Shown: positions 34,118-43,380, counted from the first letter of the stretch. The stretch: 64,000 nt of DNA from JANQPD01 sp963715655 (GCA_963715655.1 OY970262.1:1364001-1428000), one strand, 5' to 3'. Notes: generated by a model not told the origin, from the letters alone. Numbers and translations are program-made.

Positions 34118-35317
34118 TTGAAGATTAAAACCCTTTTGATAACGCTATTTACTTGCTTTCTTTTTTTTGCAGAAAGTACACCCACAGGCAATGTGCCTAG
34201 TGATGGCGTGCGTATTGTGGTAATTGATGCTGGCCATGGCGGAATTGACCCCGGTAATTTAGGCACCGGTCGATATAAAGTACGTGAAAAAGATATTGCA
34301 CTTTCGGTGAGTTTAAAAGTAGGTAAGTACATTCAAGATAATTTTAAAGATGTGCGTGTTATATATACCCGCACTACCGATGTGCTTGTAGATTTAGAAG
34401 AACGGGCACGTATTGCAAACCGGGCGGGTGCTGATTTATTTATTTCCATTCATTGTGATGCTTTTACAAAATCATCGGTGCAGGGTTCTACCTCCATCGT
34501 AATGGGTCAAAATCACGATGATGATAACATGCGTATTGCCAAACAAGAAAACTCGGTAATATTTTTAGAGGATAATTATGAGGAAAAATATGAAGGTTTT
34601 GATCCTAATAAACCCGAAAGCTACATTGCGTTAACGCTGTATCAAAATGCGTTTATGTTTCAGAGTATAAGTTTTGCACAAAAAGTGCAAAATCAGTTTA
34701 GAGAAAGAGTGCAGCGTAAAGATAGAGGAGTAAAACAACAACCCTTAATGGTAACTAAAATGGCGGTAATGCCCGCAGTATTAGTTGAACTAGGTTTTTT
34801 GACAAACCCCGCTGAAGAAGACTTTTTAAATAGCGAGAAGGGTCAAGACTATATGGCTTCCGCAATTTTTAGGGCTTTCAAAGAATACAAAGAAGAACGT
34901 GAAAGCTTTACACTAGAAACGCCAAAAATTCCTGCTAAAGTAGAGCCTACACCAAAAGGTGCTATGGTGCCAAGCCCAACCGAAAAAACCGAAGTGGTAA
35001 AGGAGCAAAATGCAGATGCTACTGTTAAAAATAACGATGAACTAAAGCCGGTAGAAGCAGTTTATTACACGGTGCAAATAGCTACTAGCGCGCGTAAATA
35101 TGAACTTATTCCCGCTAACTTTAAGGGAGTTGAGCAGGTGCAGATGTATGAAAGCGATGGTTTTTATAAGTATGTAGTTGGTAATGAGACATCTTATGAT
35201 GAGGCAGAAAAGCAAAAAGTGGAACTACGTAGAAAAGGGTATAAGGATGCCTTTGTAATTGCCATGGCAAATGGTAAGCGCATATCTATTGCAGAAGCTA
35301 AGGCGTTGCTACCATAA
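34118..35317 (+). CDS. N-acetylmuramoyl-L-alanine amidase (Amidase_3)
   Basis: A 399-residue exported enzyme. Signal peptide about 1-19; catalytic domain 30-250 with zinc ligands His40 (VIDAGHGGIDPG), Glu57 (KVREKD), His112 (SIHCDAF) and the catalytic Glu224 (VLVELGFLTNP). Linker 255-315 is rich in Pro, Glu and Lys; the last ~85 residues (YYTVQIATSARKYELI, DGFYKYVVGNETSYDEAEKQKVELRRKGYKDAFV) resemble a SPOR peptidoglycan-binding domain. Role: cleaves septal peptidoglycan side chains. TTG start at 34118 is supported by an in-frame TAA at 34100. First gene of a long + strand run with MCE and Fe-S genes. Confidence 0.92.
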   Translation: MKIKTLLITLFTCFLFFAESTPTGNVPSDGVRIVVIDAGHGGIDPGNLGTGRYKVREKDIALSVSLKVGKYIQDNFKDVRVIYTRTTDVLVDLEERARIANRAGADLFISIHCDAFTKSSVQGSTSIVMGQNHDDDNMRIAKQENSVIFLEDNYEEKYEGFDPNKPESYIALTLYQNAFMFQSISFAQKVQNQFRERVQRKDRGVKQQPLMVTKMAVMPAVLVELGFLTNPAEEDFLNSEKGQDYMASAIFRAFKEYKEERESFTLETPKIPAKVEPTPKGAMVPSPTEKTEVVKEQNADATVKNNDELKPVEAVYYTVQIATSARKYELIPANFKGVEQVQMYESDGFYKYVVGNETSYDEAEKQKVELRRKGYKDAFVIAMANGKRISIAEAKALLP

Positions 35318-35361
35318 ATTTTTTAATCTTTGCTCACGCAATAATCTAACACATTTTCTAA

Positions 35362-36393
35362 GTGAAAATAAGCAATGAATTTAAGGTTGGTATCATTACC
35401 ATACTTGCCCTGCTCCTTTTATTTTGGGGTTTTAACTATTTAAAAGGAAACAATCTTTTTGAGAATGACCGGACTTTTTACGCAGTTTACGAAAGAGTTG
35501 ACGGGCTTTCCTCCTCTAGGCCGGTAATGGTAAATGGACTTAAAGTAGGACAAGTAAAGAGTGTATATTTTCATCCGGATGGCTCTGGAAGGTTGATGGT
35601 AAAAATGGCCATGGAAAATGATATTCAAATTTCTAGAAACACCATAGCGCGTATTAGCAGCAGCGATTTACTTGGCGATAAAATGATTGATTTTGCATTG
35701 GGCGATGATCCAAATCCTGCGAAAAGCGGAGATACCCTAAGTTCTGAAATACAATTGAGCTTAGCTGATGAAGTAAATAAGCAAGTAGCACCGCTTAAGG
35801 ACAAAGCGGAAAAGCTAATTGGAAGTATTGATACCGTGTTGATTTTAGTTTCAGGGTTTTTAAATAATGAAACCAAAGACAATTTTTATAAAACCTTTAC
35901 AAGCTTACGCAGAACGTTTCAAAACTTAGAGAGCACCGTAAAGTCGGTAGATGAAACAGTTACCGCTAGCCAAGAGGATATTGTAACTACCGTGCGTAAT
36001 GTGGCGAGTATCGCGAAAAATTTAGAAGATAACAATGAGGAGTTATCCGCAATTTTTAAGAATTTTGAAACCATTAGCGACTCCTTAGCACGCGTAAATT
36101 TTGCACAAACATTTGCAACCTTAAATAAGGCGGTAACGGCAGCTAATGAAGCATTAGATAAAATAAACACAGGCGAAGGAACAGCCGGTAAATTACTGAA
36201 CGACCCTGCCGTGTATAATAATCTGGAAGATGCTTCTGAACAATTAAACCGCTTAATTTTAGATATTAAATACAACCCGGCTCGTTATGTAAACTTTTCT
36301 GTATTTGGTAAAAAACAAACTTATAGCGATGCCGAAATAGATCAAATGGAGGCGGAGCGTAAAAAGAATGAGAAACCAAAAGACGAGAAATAA
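35362..36393 (+). CDS. MCE/MlaD family lipid transport protein
   Basis: A 343-residue protein with GTG start, one N-terminal transmembrane anchor (about 9-26, VGIITILALLLLFWGF) and one MCE domain (about 37-115, FYAVYERVDGLSSSRPVMVNGLKVGQV). A long helical C-terminal region (about 135-310) follows, then a charged tail. By family it forms a periplasmic hexamer with an Mla-type ABC transporter carrying phospholipids between membranes. The ATPase and permease partners are not adjacent. Gap to the amidase is 44 bp, to the Fe-S protein 21 bp. Confidence 0.92.
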   Translation: MKISNEFKVGIITILALLLLFWGFNYLKGNNLFENDRTFYAVYERVDGLSSSRPVMVNGLKVGQVKSVYFHPDGSGRLMVKMAMENDIQISRNTIARISSSDLLGDKMIDFALGDDPNPAKSGDTLSSEIQLSLADEVNKQVAPLKDKAEKLIGSIDTVLILVSGFLNNETKDNFYKTFTSLRRTFQNLESTVKSVDETVTASQEDIVTTVRNVASIAKNLEDNNEELSAIFKNFETISDSLARVNFAQTFATLNKAVTAANEALDKINTGEGTAGKLLNDPAVYNNLEDASEQLNRLILDIKYNPARYVNFSVFGKKQTYSDAEIDQMEAERKKNEKPKDEK

Positions 36394-36414
36394 GCCATTA
36401 ACAAAACCTTTTTT

Positions 36415-37728
36415 ATGCATTTCGGAATCCAGAACATACTTTTTTTACTTGTATTAGTAGCAGCCGGTTTTCTTTTTGCCCGCAACTTTGGCAAAATTTG
36501 GCGCAATATTAAACTTGGTAAAGATGTAAACCGAAGTGATAGGAAAAGCGAACGTTGGGCCGTTATGGGCAAAGTGGCGATGGGCCAATCCAAAATGGTG
36601 AAAAGGCGCTATGTAGCCGGTTTTTTTCACGTAGTTATTTATGTAGGTTTTATACTCATCAATATTGAAGTTTTAGAAATCTTAATAGATGGTATTTTTG
36701 GTACACATCGCTTGTTTGCAGCCCCTTTAGGGTTTGTATATACAACGGCTATTAACTTTTTTGAAATTTTAGCATTGGCCGTAATTATTGCCTGCGTGGT
36801 TTTTTTATGGCGCAGAAATGTAAACGTTGTATGGCGTTTTAAAGATTTAAAGGGCTGGCCAAAAAATGATGCCAACAACATTCTTATCATTGAAATAGTG
36901 CTTATGCTTGCATTACTAACTATAGGTGCGGCAGAAGCAAACATGACGGATGTAAAAGCCGGTCCTTTTTTAATTTCAGGATTATTTGCTCCCTTGTTTG
37001 ATGGTGTTTCTCAAGACAATTTACGCATTATTGAACGCACCGCTTGGTGGTTTCATATTCTTGGTATTCTCGCTTTTTTAAACTACCTGCCTTTTTCCAA
37101 ACACTTCCATATTATAATGGCTTTCCCTAATGTTTGGCACAGTAAGCTTGAGCCTAAAGGTCAGTTTAACAACAATGAAACCGTTAAAAAGGAAGTGCAA
37201 ACCATGATGGATCCTAGCGCTGACCCGTATGCTGCTCCTGCGGAAGGTGAAGTTGTTGAACCAGAACGCTTTGGTGCAAAAGATGTGTTGGACTTAAACT
37301 ATGTGCAACTGATGAATGCTTATTCTTGTACGGAATGCGGGCGTTGTACGGCCAGTTGTCCGGCTAATATTACCGGTAAAAAGTTATCGCCAAAAAAAAT
37401 AATGATGGATACCCGCGACCGATTGGAAGAAGTGGGTAAGAATATTGATGCGAACAAAGGCACGTTTGTGGAAGATGGTAAAAGTTTATTAGGAGATTAC
37501 ACAACTCCCGAAGAGCTTTGGGCGTGCACCACTTGTAATGCTTGTACTGAAGCTTGTCCGGTAAATATTGATCCCTTATCCATAATAATGGATATGCGCA
37601 GATTTATGGTAATGGAAGAAAGTAGTGCCAGCCAGCAGATTAACGGGATGATGACCAATGTAGAAAACAACGGTGCGCCTTGGGCTTATGCGCAGGCCGA
37701 TCGTGCAAATTGGATGAATGAAATCTAA
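36415..37728 (+). CDS. Membrane-bound Fe-S oxidoreductase subunit (HdrD/NarI-like + 2x[4Fe-4S])
   Basis: A 437-residue protein. The N-terminal ~240 residues contain about five to six helices with spaced His (FHVVIYVGF, WWFHILGILAF, FSKHFHIIM) suggestive of a cytochrome-b/NarI-type membrane anchor. Residues 300-390 hold two ferredoxin motifs: C305-T-E-C-G-R-C-T-A-S-C315-P and C371-T-T-C-N-A-C-T-E-A-C381-P. This pairs with the cysteine-rich subunit at 38792 to form a membrane redox complex that likely moves electrons between ETF/acyl-CoA-type donors and quinone (inference from family). It overlaps the next gene by 11 bp. Confidence 0.9.
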   Translation: MHFGIQNILFLLVLVAAGFLFARNFGKIWRNIKLGKDVNRSDRKSERWAVMGKVAMGQSKMVKRRYVAGFFHVVIYVGFILINIEVLEILIDGIFGTHRLFAAPLGFVYTTAINFFEILALAVIIACVVFLWRRNVNVVWRFKDLKGWPKNDANNILIIEIVLMLALLTIGAAEANMTDVKAGPFLISGLFAPLFDGVSQDNLRIIERTAWWFHILGILAFLNYLPFSKHFHIIMAFPNVWHSKLEPKGQFNNNETVKKEVQTMMDPSADPYAAPAEGEVVEPERFGAKDVLDLNYVQLMNAYSCTECGRCTASCPANITGKKLSPKKIMMDTRDRLEEVGKNIDANKGTFVEDGKSLLGDYTTPEELWACTTCNACTEACPVNIDPLSIIMDMRRFMVMEESSASQQINGMMTNVENNGAPWAYAQADRANWMNEI

Positions 37729-38167
37729 AAAATCAGCCAACCAAGTAATTGAGCAAAAGCTACAAGCGCTTAGCGCAGATGGCCAAAGCGTTAGTCCTAT
37801 TTTACCTGATGAAATTAAGAACTACTTAATTGATATTGACGGTACCGTGTGCGATGATATTCCCAACGAGGAGCCAGAAAGAATGGCTACGGCAAAGGTG
37901 TACCCCGATGCTTTGGCAACGCTAAACCGTTGGTATGCTTCCGGAGATATTATTACTTTTTTCACTTCACGCACAGAAGAACACCGGGCGGTAACCGAAA
38001 AATGGCTTAATGAAAATGGTTTCAATTACCATGGCCTTTTAATGGGCAAACCACGCGGTGGTAACTACCATTGGATAGACAATCATTTGGTACGCGCTAC
38101 GCGGTATCAAGGAAAATTTACTGACTTGGTGGAAAAGGAAGTAACTATACAAGTGTTTAAAAATTAA
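37718..38167 (+). CDS. HAD-superfamily phosphatase-like protein
   Basis: A 149-residue protein. HAD motif I is L-I-D-I-D-G-T-V-C-D-D with Asp39 and Asp41; motif II-like Thr lies in ITFFTSRTEEHRAVTEKWL; a later K-P-R-G-G and H-W-I-D-N-H provide probable motif III/IV residues. There is no obvious cap domain. Related short proteins are sometimes labelled phosphoheptose isomerase, which the motifs do not support. Likely a small-molecule or sugar phosphatase. Starts 11 bp inside the Fe-S gene and ends 2 bp before the lipoprotein gene, so it is clearly in the operon though functionally odd there. Confidence 0.85.
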   Translation: MKSKKSANQVIEQKLQALSADGQSVSPILPDEIKNYLIDIDGTVCDDIPNEEPERMATAKVYPDALATLNRWYASGDIITFFTSRTEEHRAVTEKWLNENGFNYHGLLMGKPRGGNYHWIDNHLVRATRYQGKFTDLVEKEVTIQVFKN

Positions 38168-38169
38168 AC

Positions 38170-38787
38170 ATGCGTTACGTAACTTTTATGCTTGCCTTAT
38201 TACTTTTTGCATGTACTGGTTGCGAAAAAGAAAATTTTTTACGCTACAGTAATAGTAAACGTGCGTTAAAGCTTATTCCTACGGTAAATGATAAAGGTAT
38301 TCGGTTTTTTACCTTGGCGGGAGATACCATCACCATTAAAACAAAATTAAAAAACAGTGCTTTTACCACGGTTGAAAATTTTACTCAAAATGTGGGAAGT
38401 ACGGATGGAATTAGTAAACTTGAGTTAGAAAAAAACACGCTAGTTATTGGATGTGATACGCCTTATTTTAGGTTTAGATATAATTTAGAAGCCACCTTAG
38501 ACGAAACACAAAAGAGCGGAACGCGCGATGAATTTACGCTAGCATGGGAAGACACGACCGGAGTGATGGATTCAAAATTAAATTTAACGATTTACGATAG
38601 TGTGCAGTGTGCAGATGCAGCGTGCTTGTTTGATACGCCACTGAGTTTTGGTAGCGCAACATCTTTTACTAATGTGTACTTTACACCACGAAGCGCGGGC
38701 AAAAACACGCGCATTTTTATAAACGAAACACAGGGTTTAGTGGCTTTTACATTGGCCAACGGAATAACCTACCAACGAATACCTTAA
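38170..38787 (+). CDS. Lipoprotein of unknown function
   Basis: A 205-residue protein with a lipoprotein signal (Cys15 in LLFAC, or Cys18 in CTGC). No motif is recognised; the chain is beta-rich with Thr and Asn, and includes a region with Cys pairs (VQCADAACLFDTPLSFG). It sits 2 bp after the HAD gene and 4 bp before the cysteine-rich Fe-S subunit, so it belongs to the same transcript. Placement suggests an envelope-associated accessory; this is inference. Confidence 0.7.
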   Translation: MRYVTFMLALLLFACTGCEKENFLRYSNSKRALKLIPTVNDKGIRFFTLAGDTITIKTKLKNSAFTTVENFTQNVGSTDGISKLELEKNTLVIGCDTPYFRFRYNLEATLDETQKSGTRDEFTLAWEDTTGVMDSKLNLTIYDSVQCADAACLFDTPLSFGSATSFTNVYFTPRSAGKNTRIFINETQGLVAFTLANGITYQRIP

Positions 38788-38791
38788 AAGT

Positions 38792-39586
38792 ATGGAAGCA
38801 GAAATGATAAAAGTAACTACCATGGCCGAAAAAATGGCCGCAGGTGAAAAACCCGAAGTGCTATTTTGGGTGGGCTGTGCCGGTAGTTTTGATGATAGAG
38901 CAAAAAAAATAACCAAAGCATTTGTTAAAATCATGGCGAAAGCCAACGTTGATTTTGCGGTGTTGGGCACGGAAGAAAGTTGCACCGGAGACCCCGCCAA
39001 ACGCGCAGGAAATGAATTTACTTTTATGATGCAGGCCATGGCCAACATTGAGGTAATGAATGCCTACGAGGTTACAAAAATTGTAACTACTTGTCCGCAT
39101 TGCTTTAATACCTTGGCTAATGAATATCCTGACCTTGGCGGAAAGTACGAAGTGATGCACCACACCAAATTCATTAATAACTTATTGAAAGAAGGTAGGT
39201 TAACCATTGAAGGCGGTAACTATAAAGGCAAACGTATTACGTTTCATGATCCTTGTTATTTAGGCCGTGCAAACGGAATTTATGAAGCACCGCGTGAGTT
39301 AATTAGAAAGCTAGATGCTGAGCTAGTAGAAATGCGCAGATGCAAAAGCAACGGATTGTGCTGTGGAGCCGGTGGTGCGCAAATGTTTAAAGAACCTGAA
39401 CCTGGTAAAAAAGACATTAATATTGAGCGTACGGACGAGGCGTTAGAAACCAGACCGGATATTATTGCTGCGGCTTGTCCGTTTTGCAACACCATGATGA
39501 CGGATGGAGTAAAAAATAGCGCACGCGAAGGAGATTTGCCTGTATTGGATATTGCAGAAATGATAGCGGAAGCACAAGATTTATAA
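38792..39586 (+). CDS. Cysteine-rich Fe-S binding protein (HdrB/LldE/GlpC-like, CCG domains)
   Basis: A 264-residue protein with two cysteine-rich (CCG-type) domains. First half: Cys29, Cys64, Cys101 and Cys104 (T-C-P-H-C-F). Second half: Cys155 (HDPCYLGRA), the C190-C-G-A-G-G motif and Cys229/Cys232 (A-C-P-F-C-N-T-M-M). Family members coordinate unusual Fe-S clusters and work beside ferredoxin subunits like the one at 36415 in heterodisulfide-reductase-like or lactate-oxidation complexes. Here it completes a two-subunit redox module. It is separated from its partner by the HAD and lipoprotein genes. Confidence 0.92.
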   Translation: MEAEMIKVTTMAEKMAAGEKPEVLFWVGCAGSFDDRAKKITKAFVKIMAKANVDFAVLGTEESCTGDPAKRAGNEFTFMMQAMANIEVMNAYEVTKIVTTCPHCFNTLANEYPDLGGKYEVMHHTKFINNLLKEGRLTIEGGNYKGKRITFHDPCYLGRANGIYEAPRELIRKLDAELVEMRRCKSNGLCCGAGGAQMFKEPEPGKKDINIERTDEALETRPDIIAAACPFCNTMMTDGVKNSAREGDLPVLDIAEMIAEAQDL

Positions 39587-39588
39587 GT

Positions 39589-40080
39589 ATGTATAAAGAT
39601 TTTGACACCATGGCTAGCGGTGCGCGTATTTGGATTTACCAAGCGAGCGAAGCTTTACCGTTTGAAAAAGTGGAGCGTATTTCCGCTAGGGTTATGAATT
39701 TTTTAGATGATTGGCAGGCGCACGGGAATCCGCTACAAGCATCTTTTACCATTAAATACCAACGTTTTGTAATAGTAGCATTAAATGAGCAAAGCTACCA
39801 AGCTACCGGTTGTAGTATTGATAAGCTAACCCATTTGATGCAAGCCTTGGAAAAGGAAATGCAGGTAAGTTTACTTGATAGAATGCAAATAGCCTTTATG
39901 GAAGATGGAATGATTGACGCCTTACCAATGAATGCCTTTAGAGCAGAATTGGAAGCAGGTGATTTAAATCAAGAAACCATGGTTTTTAATAACCTTATTG
40001 AAACCAAAGGGCAGTTAGAAAACGAATGGGAAGTAGCTGTAAAGGATAGTTGGCACAAGCAACTGTTGCCCGTGGGGTAA
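39589..40080 (+). CDS. Conserved protein of unknown function
   Basis: A 163-residue cytosolic protein, ATG 2 bp after the Fe-S gene stop. The sequence has alternating helix and strand with Q-A-S-E-A-L-P-F, DDWQAHGNPLQASF and CSIDKLTHLMQALEKE. Related Bacteroidota proteins often carry the label ABC transporter ATPase, but there is no Walker A (GxxGxGKS/T) or signature motif here, so that label does not fit. It shares the operon of the Fe-S subunits and could be an accessory for them. No reaction can be assigned. Confidence 0.7.
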   Translation: MYKDFDTMASGARIWIYQASEALPFEKVERISARVMNFLDDWQAHGNPLQASFTIKYQRFVIVALNEQSYQATGCSIDKLTHLMQALEKEMQVSLLDRMQIAFMEDGMIDALPMNAFRAELEAGDLNQETMVFNNLIETKGQLENEWEVAVKDSWHKQLLPVG

Positions 40081-40192
40081 CGATAGTAATAAACTTTAGT
40101 TCCATCAGATTCTTCCTTAAAATCAATCTTAAAGGTTCTTCATCCAAATGCTCATCTAAAATTAGTTAATCTTTGATTTTTCAACGTAACGT

Positions 40193-42070
40193 ATGCCTGA
40201 CAGCCTAGTAAGTTCTAGTATAGATATGATTTACCGTCTCAATGCGGAGGGTAGGTTTACTTACTTGAATGCGGTAATGGTTGAGTTCTTTGATGTGAAA
40301 GAACCTGATTTTTTAGGCAGAAGTTTTCATGAGTCCGTTCGTAATGATTACAAGGAACGAGTGTTTTCCTTTTATCAGAAACAATTGGAAATGCGCCAGA
40401 AAACCACCTACTTTGAGGTACCCATTGTTACCCCAGTTGGAAAAGAATATTGGCTAGGGCAAACGGTAGAGGCGGTTTTTGAAGGCGATAAACTTTTAGA
40501 GTTTTTTGTGGTAGCCCGTAACATTACCGAACGGGTGCTTGCTACACAAGGAATGTTGCAAAGCGAACAAAAATACCGCAGCGTAATTCAGAATATCAAT
40601 CTCGGCCTAATGGAGGTTGATTTAAATGAAGTAATTGTGTACGCCAATGAGTCGTTTTGCGATATGATGGGCTATACGCTAGAAGAGCTCATAGGCGAAA
40701 ATGCTTCCGAAGTCTTTTTACATCGAGCCGACCCTCGGCAGTTAGAAACAATGAAACAAGCACATGCTTCACGCGAGACCGGAGCAGCAAGTGCTTATGA
40801 AATTAGCATAAATAAGAAAGACGGTACTCCTTTGTGGATGATTATATCAGGAGCCCCCATTATGAATCCTGCAGGTGAGGTAATCGGTTCAGTGGGTATT
40901 CATAATGACATTACCGTAAGAAAGCAAGAGGAGTTAGAACGATTGGAATTACTAGAAGAATTGGAACAGAATTACGGTTTGTTATCTGAAAATGAAAATA
41001 AACTACGCGCAGTAATTGAATCAGCATTGGATGCGGTAATTACAATAGATGAAAAAGGGCATGTTTTAGAATGGAACCATCAGGCAACGGAAATATTTGG
41101 GTTTAAATCTGAAGAGGCGTTGCACCAAAAGCTCTCAAAGCTTATTATTCCTGATCAGTTTGCAGAGGCACATGATAGGGGAATGGAGCATTTTTTAAAA
41201 ACAGGTGAAGGTCCTGTGCTGCACAAACGTATTGAAATTACAGGAAAGCATAAAAAAGGACATCACTTCAATGTTGAATTGAGCATTTCACCTATTAAAT
41301 TAAAAAACACACATATTTTCTCTGCTTTTGTACGAGATATCACCGCAAAGAAAAAGGCCGAGCATGATATGGAACAAGCGCTACAAAAGGAAAAGGAACT
41401 AGCAGAATTGCGTTCACGCTTAATTTCAATTACTAGTCATGAATTTAGAACACCGCTTACCACGATAAAGAGTAATGTAGATTTATTACAACACAAGGTA
41501 GAGGCAGGAATTGTAGAAACAAGTGCCTTACAACGGAACTTTGATAGAGTACATAATGAGATTGGACGTTTGAATTTAATTATGAACGATATTCTACTTT
41601 TGGGTAGGTTGGAGTCTGGTAAAATGCCCTTTCAGCCGCATCCTATAAAATTAATTGATCTGATAAACGATGTTGTAGATCAAAATTTTAATAAAGAAGA
41701 TCGCTTGCTTATTGCTGAAAAAGGAAATGCTAATACTGTTTCGGTTGATAGTAATATGTATACTCACATAATTATAAATTTGGTAAACAATGCACTCAAG
41801 TACAGCAGTAAAAAAGTAAAAGTAGAAATAGAGCATACCTCCCATTTCACCTATTTGCATGTGCACGATAAAGGAATAGGGGTTCCGAGTCATGAACTGT
41901 CTAAAATGTTTGAATCCTTTTTTAGAGCTAGTAATGCCGAAAATAGAAGTGGTACGGGCTTGGGTTTAGCTTTAGTAAAACAGTTTTGTGATGAGCACAA
42001 TATTGAAATAGATGTAGCAAGTACGTTGAATGTGGGTACCACTATTACACTAAAGCACATGGTAGCATGA
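40193..42070 (+). CDS. Three-PAS sensor histidine kinase, cytosolic
   Basis: A 625-residue kinase without signal peptide or membrane helix. Three PAS domains are visible at about 1-115, 125-245 and 270-395 (IDMIYRLNAEGRFTYLNAVM; YRSVIQNINLGLMEVD; IESALDAVITIDEKGHVLEW), then a coiled linker, HisKA with phospho-acceptor His416 (ITSHEFRTPLTT), and HATPase_c with N-box (NNALKYSS), G1 (DKGIGVP) and G2 (GTGLGLALVK). It ends with ATGA overlap into the LytTR regulator, so the two form a classic two-component pair. The signal sensed by the PAS domains is unknown. Confidence 0.93.
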   Translation: MPDSLVSSSIDMIYRLNAEGRFTYLNAVMVEFFDVKEPDFLGRSFHESVRNDYKERVFSFYQKQLEMRQKTTYFEVPIVTPVGKEYWLGQTVEAVFEGDKLLEFFVVARNITERVLATQGMLQSEQKYRSVIQNINLGLMEVDLNEVIVYANESFCDMMGYTLEELIGENASEVFLHRADPRQLETMKQAHASRETGAASAYEISINKKDGTPLWMIISGAPIMNPAGEVIGSVGIHNDITVRKQEELERLELLEELEQNYGLLSENENKLRAVIESALDAVITIDEKGHVLEWNHQATEIFGFKSEEALHQKLSKLIIPDQFAEAHDRGMEHFLKTGEGPVLHKRIEITGKHKKGHHFNVELSISPIKLKNTHIFSAFVRDITAKKKAEHDMEQALQKEKELAELRSRLISITSHEFRTPLTTIKSNVDLLQHKVEAGIVETSALQRNFDRVHNEIGRLNLIMNDILLLGRLESGKMPFQPHPIKLIDLINDVVDQNFNKEDRLLIAEKGNANTVSVDSNMYTHIIINLVNNALKYSSKKVKVEIEHTSHFTYLHVHDKGIGVPSHELSKMFESFFRASNAENRSGTGLGLALVKQFCDEHNIEIDVASTLNVGTTITLKHMVA

Positions 42071-42798
42071 GCAAAATAACGAGATACAGGATTGGTGTGC
42101 TGGAAGATGATGCTCTTATTGCAGAAACATTAGAAGATATTCTCGAAACCCTAGGGCATCAAGTAATATTTTTGGTAGATAATGGTGCTGAATTAATAAC
42201 TAATGCTACCAAAGGGGAAGCCGAACTATTGTTGTTAGACATTCAGGTGAAAGGAGATATGGATGGTGTAGAAACAGCAGAGGCCTTAGGTAAAGTTTCC
42301 GACATCCCATACGTTTTTACCACTGCCTTTGCAGATGATGACACTTTAGTACGCGTGAAGAAAACTGCACCTTATGGTTACGTTGTAAAACCATACGGGA
42401 TAAAAGAAATCCAAGCAGTTATTCAAGTGGCCATGCTTAATCATCAAAATAGAAATAAACCGAATAGCTTGCTTAATGAGGTAGAAGCGAACCATTTATT
42501 TGCCAGAGTGAATGGACGGTTGCAAAAAATTGATTTTAACGATTTGTTATACGCGGAAGCTCAAGGTGATTACGTGTTATTGAAAACAGAGCAAACAAGT
42601 TATTTAGTACATTTCACTATGCGCATCTTACTCTCAAAATTGCCTACTGATAAATTCTTGCAAGTACATCGCTCCTACATTGTAAACCTTGCAAAAATTG
42701 AAAGTTTAGAGGACAATAGTTTAGTGCTGCACACGAAGCACATTCCAGTAAGCAAGGGTCACATGCCCGCTTTATTGGATCGGCTCAATCTTTTGTAA
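42067..42798 (+). CDS. Response regulator with LytTR DNA-binding domain
   Basis: A 243-residue regulator. Receiver domain 1-125: acidic triad Glu13-Asp14-Asp15, phospho-acceptor Asp58 (LLLLDIQVKGDMDG), Thr85-Thr86, Lys108. Residues about 140-243 are a LytTR domain (FARVNGRLQKIDFNDLLYAEAQGDYVLLKTEQTSYLVH, LQVHRSYIVNLAKI), which binds direct repeats in promoters. Overlaps the kinase gene by 4 bp. In Bacteroidota LytTR regulators more often pair with transmembrane LytS-type kinases; a PAS-type HisKA partner is a less usual combination. Confidence 0.93.
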   Translation: MSKITRYRIGVLEDDALIAETLEDILETLGHQVIFLVDNGAELITNATKGEAELLLLDIQVKGDMDGVETAEALGKVSDIPYVFTTAFADDDTLVRVKKTAPYGYVVKPYGIKEIQAVIQVAMLNHQNRNKPNSLLNEVEANHLFARVNGRLQKIDFNDLLYAEAQGDYVLLKTEQTSYLVHFTMRILLSKLPTDKFLQVHRSYIVNLAKIESLEDNSLVLHTKHIPVSKGHMPALLDRLNLL

Positions 42799-42921
42799 GT
42801 GAAAATCTATTCATCGACACTTTTAGCCGATTCAACTATGTGAGATACTACACCTATCGAAAATTTAAAAACCACTTTACTATCTGCAGCACATTTGCAT
42901 TGTAATAAAAAAAACAATGTT

Positions 42922-43338
42922 ATGACACCAGAAGCAATCTCCAATTTTAAACCTGTTGACTTTATTAAAGTATTGCCGGTAAACTTTAAAGTACGAACCA
43001 ACCTAGCATTTTTACTATATCAGCAAGGAATTAAAAATCCTTATGCTAAAATTTTAGTGCAAGGAACACGTTTGCAAGGAGCTACTTTGGCAGAACGTGA
43101 ACAGCGTTTACGCACCTTGGCTTGTTTGCATAATCAGTTTCCTTTTTTAGAAATTCACGATCCTTTATTAATGAATGATGGTTGGTTGCACCCTTATGGA
43201 ATGAAACTTACTAATGAACTTACAGGCAACTACACCGTAGTTTTAAAACTAGATGATCACCACGTTTTTGATAAGTACACCAATGAATTTTATTATAGTA
43301 TTTGTAAAAACAAGCCAATTCTTTTTAAAGCAGCATAG
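42922..43338 (+). CDS. Conserved small protein of unknown function
   Basis: A 138-residue protein from the ATG at 42922 (an in-frame TTG at 42895 would add nine residues). No signal or membrane segment. It contains KVRTNLAFLLYQQGIKNPYAKILVQGTRLQGATLAEREQRLRTL and a His-rich patch (DHHVFDKYTNEFYYS). I do not recognise a domain. It lies 124 bp after the two-component pair and converges with the nuclease-family gene at 43381. Confidence 0.65.
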   Translation: MTPEAISNFKPVDFIKVLPVNFKVRTNLAFLLYQQGIKNPYAKILVQGTRLQGATLAEREQRLRTLACLHNQFPFLEIHDPLLMNDGWLHPYGMKLTNELTGNYTVVLKLDDHHVFDKYTNEFYYSICKNKPILFKAA

Positions 43339-43380
43339 TTAATTATTGCATAATATAAGATGTTGCGATGGAAGTTTTAA

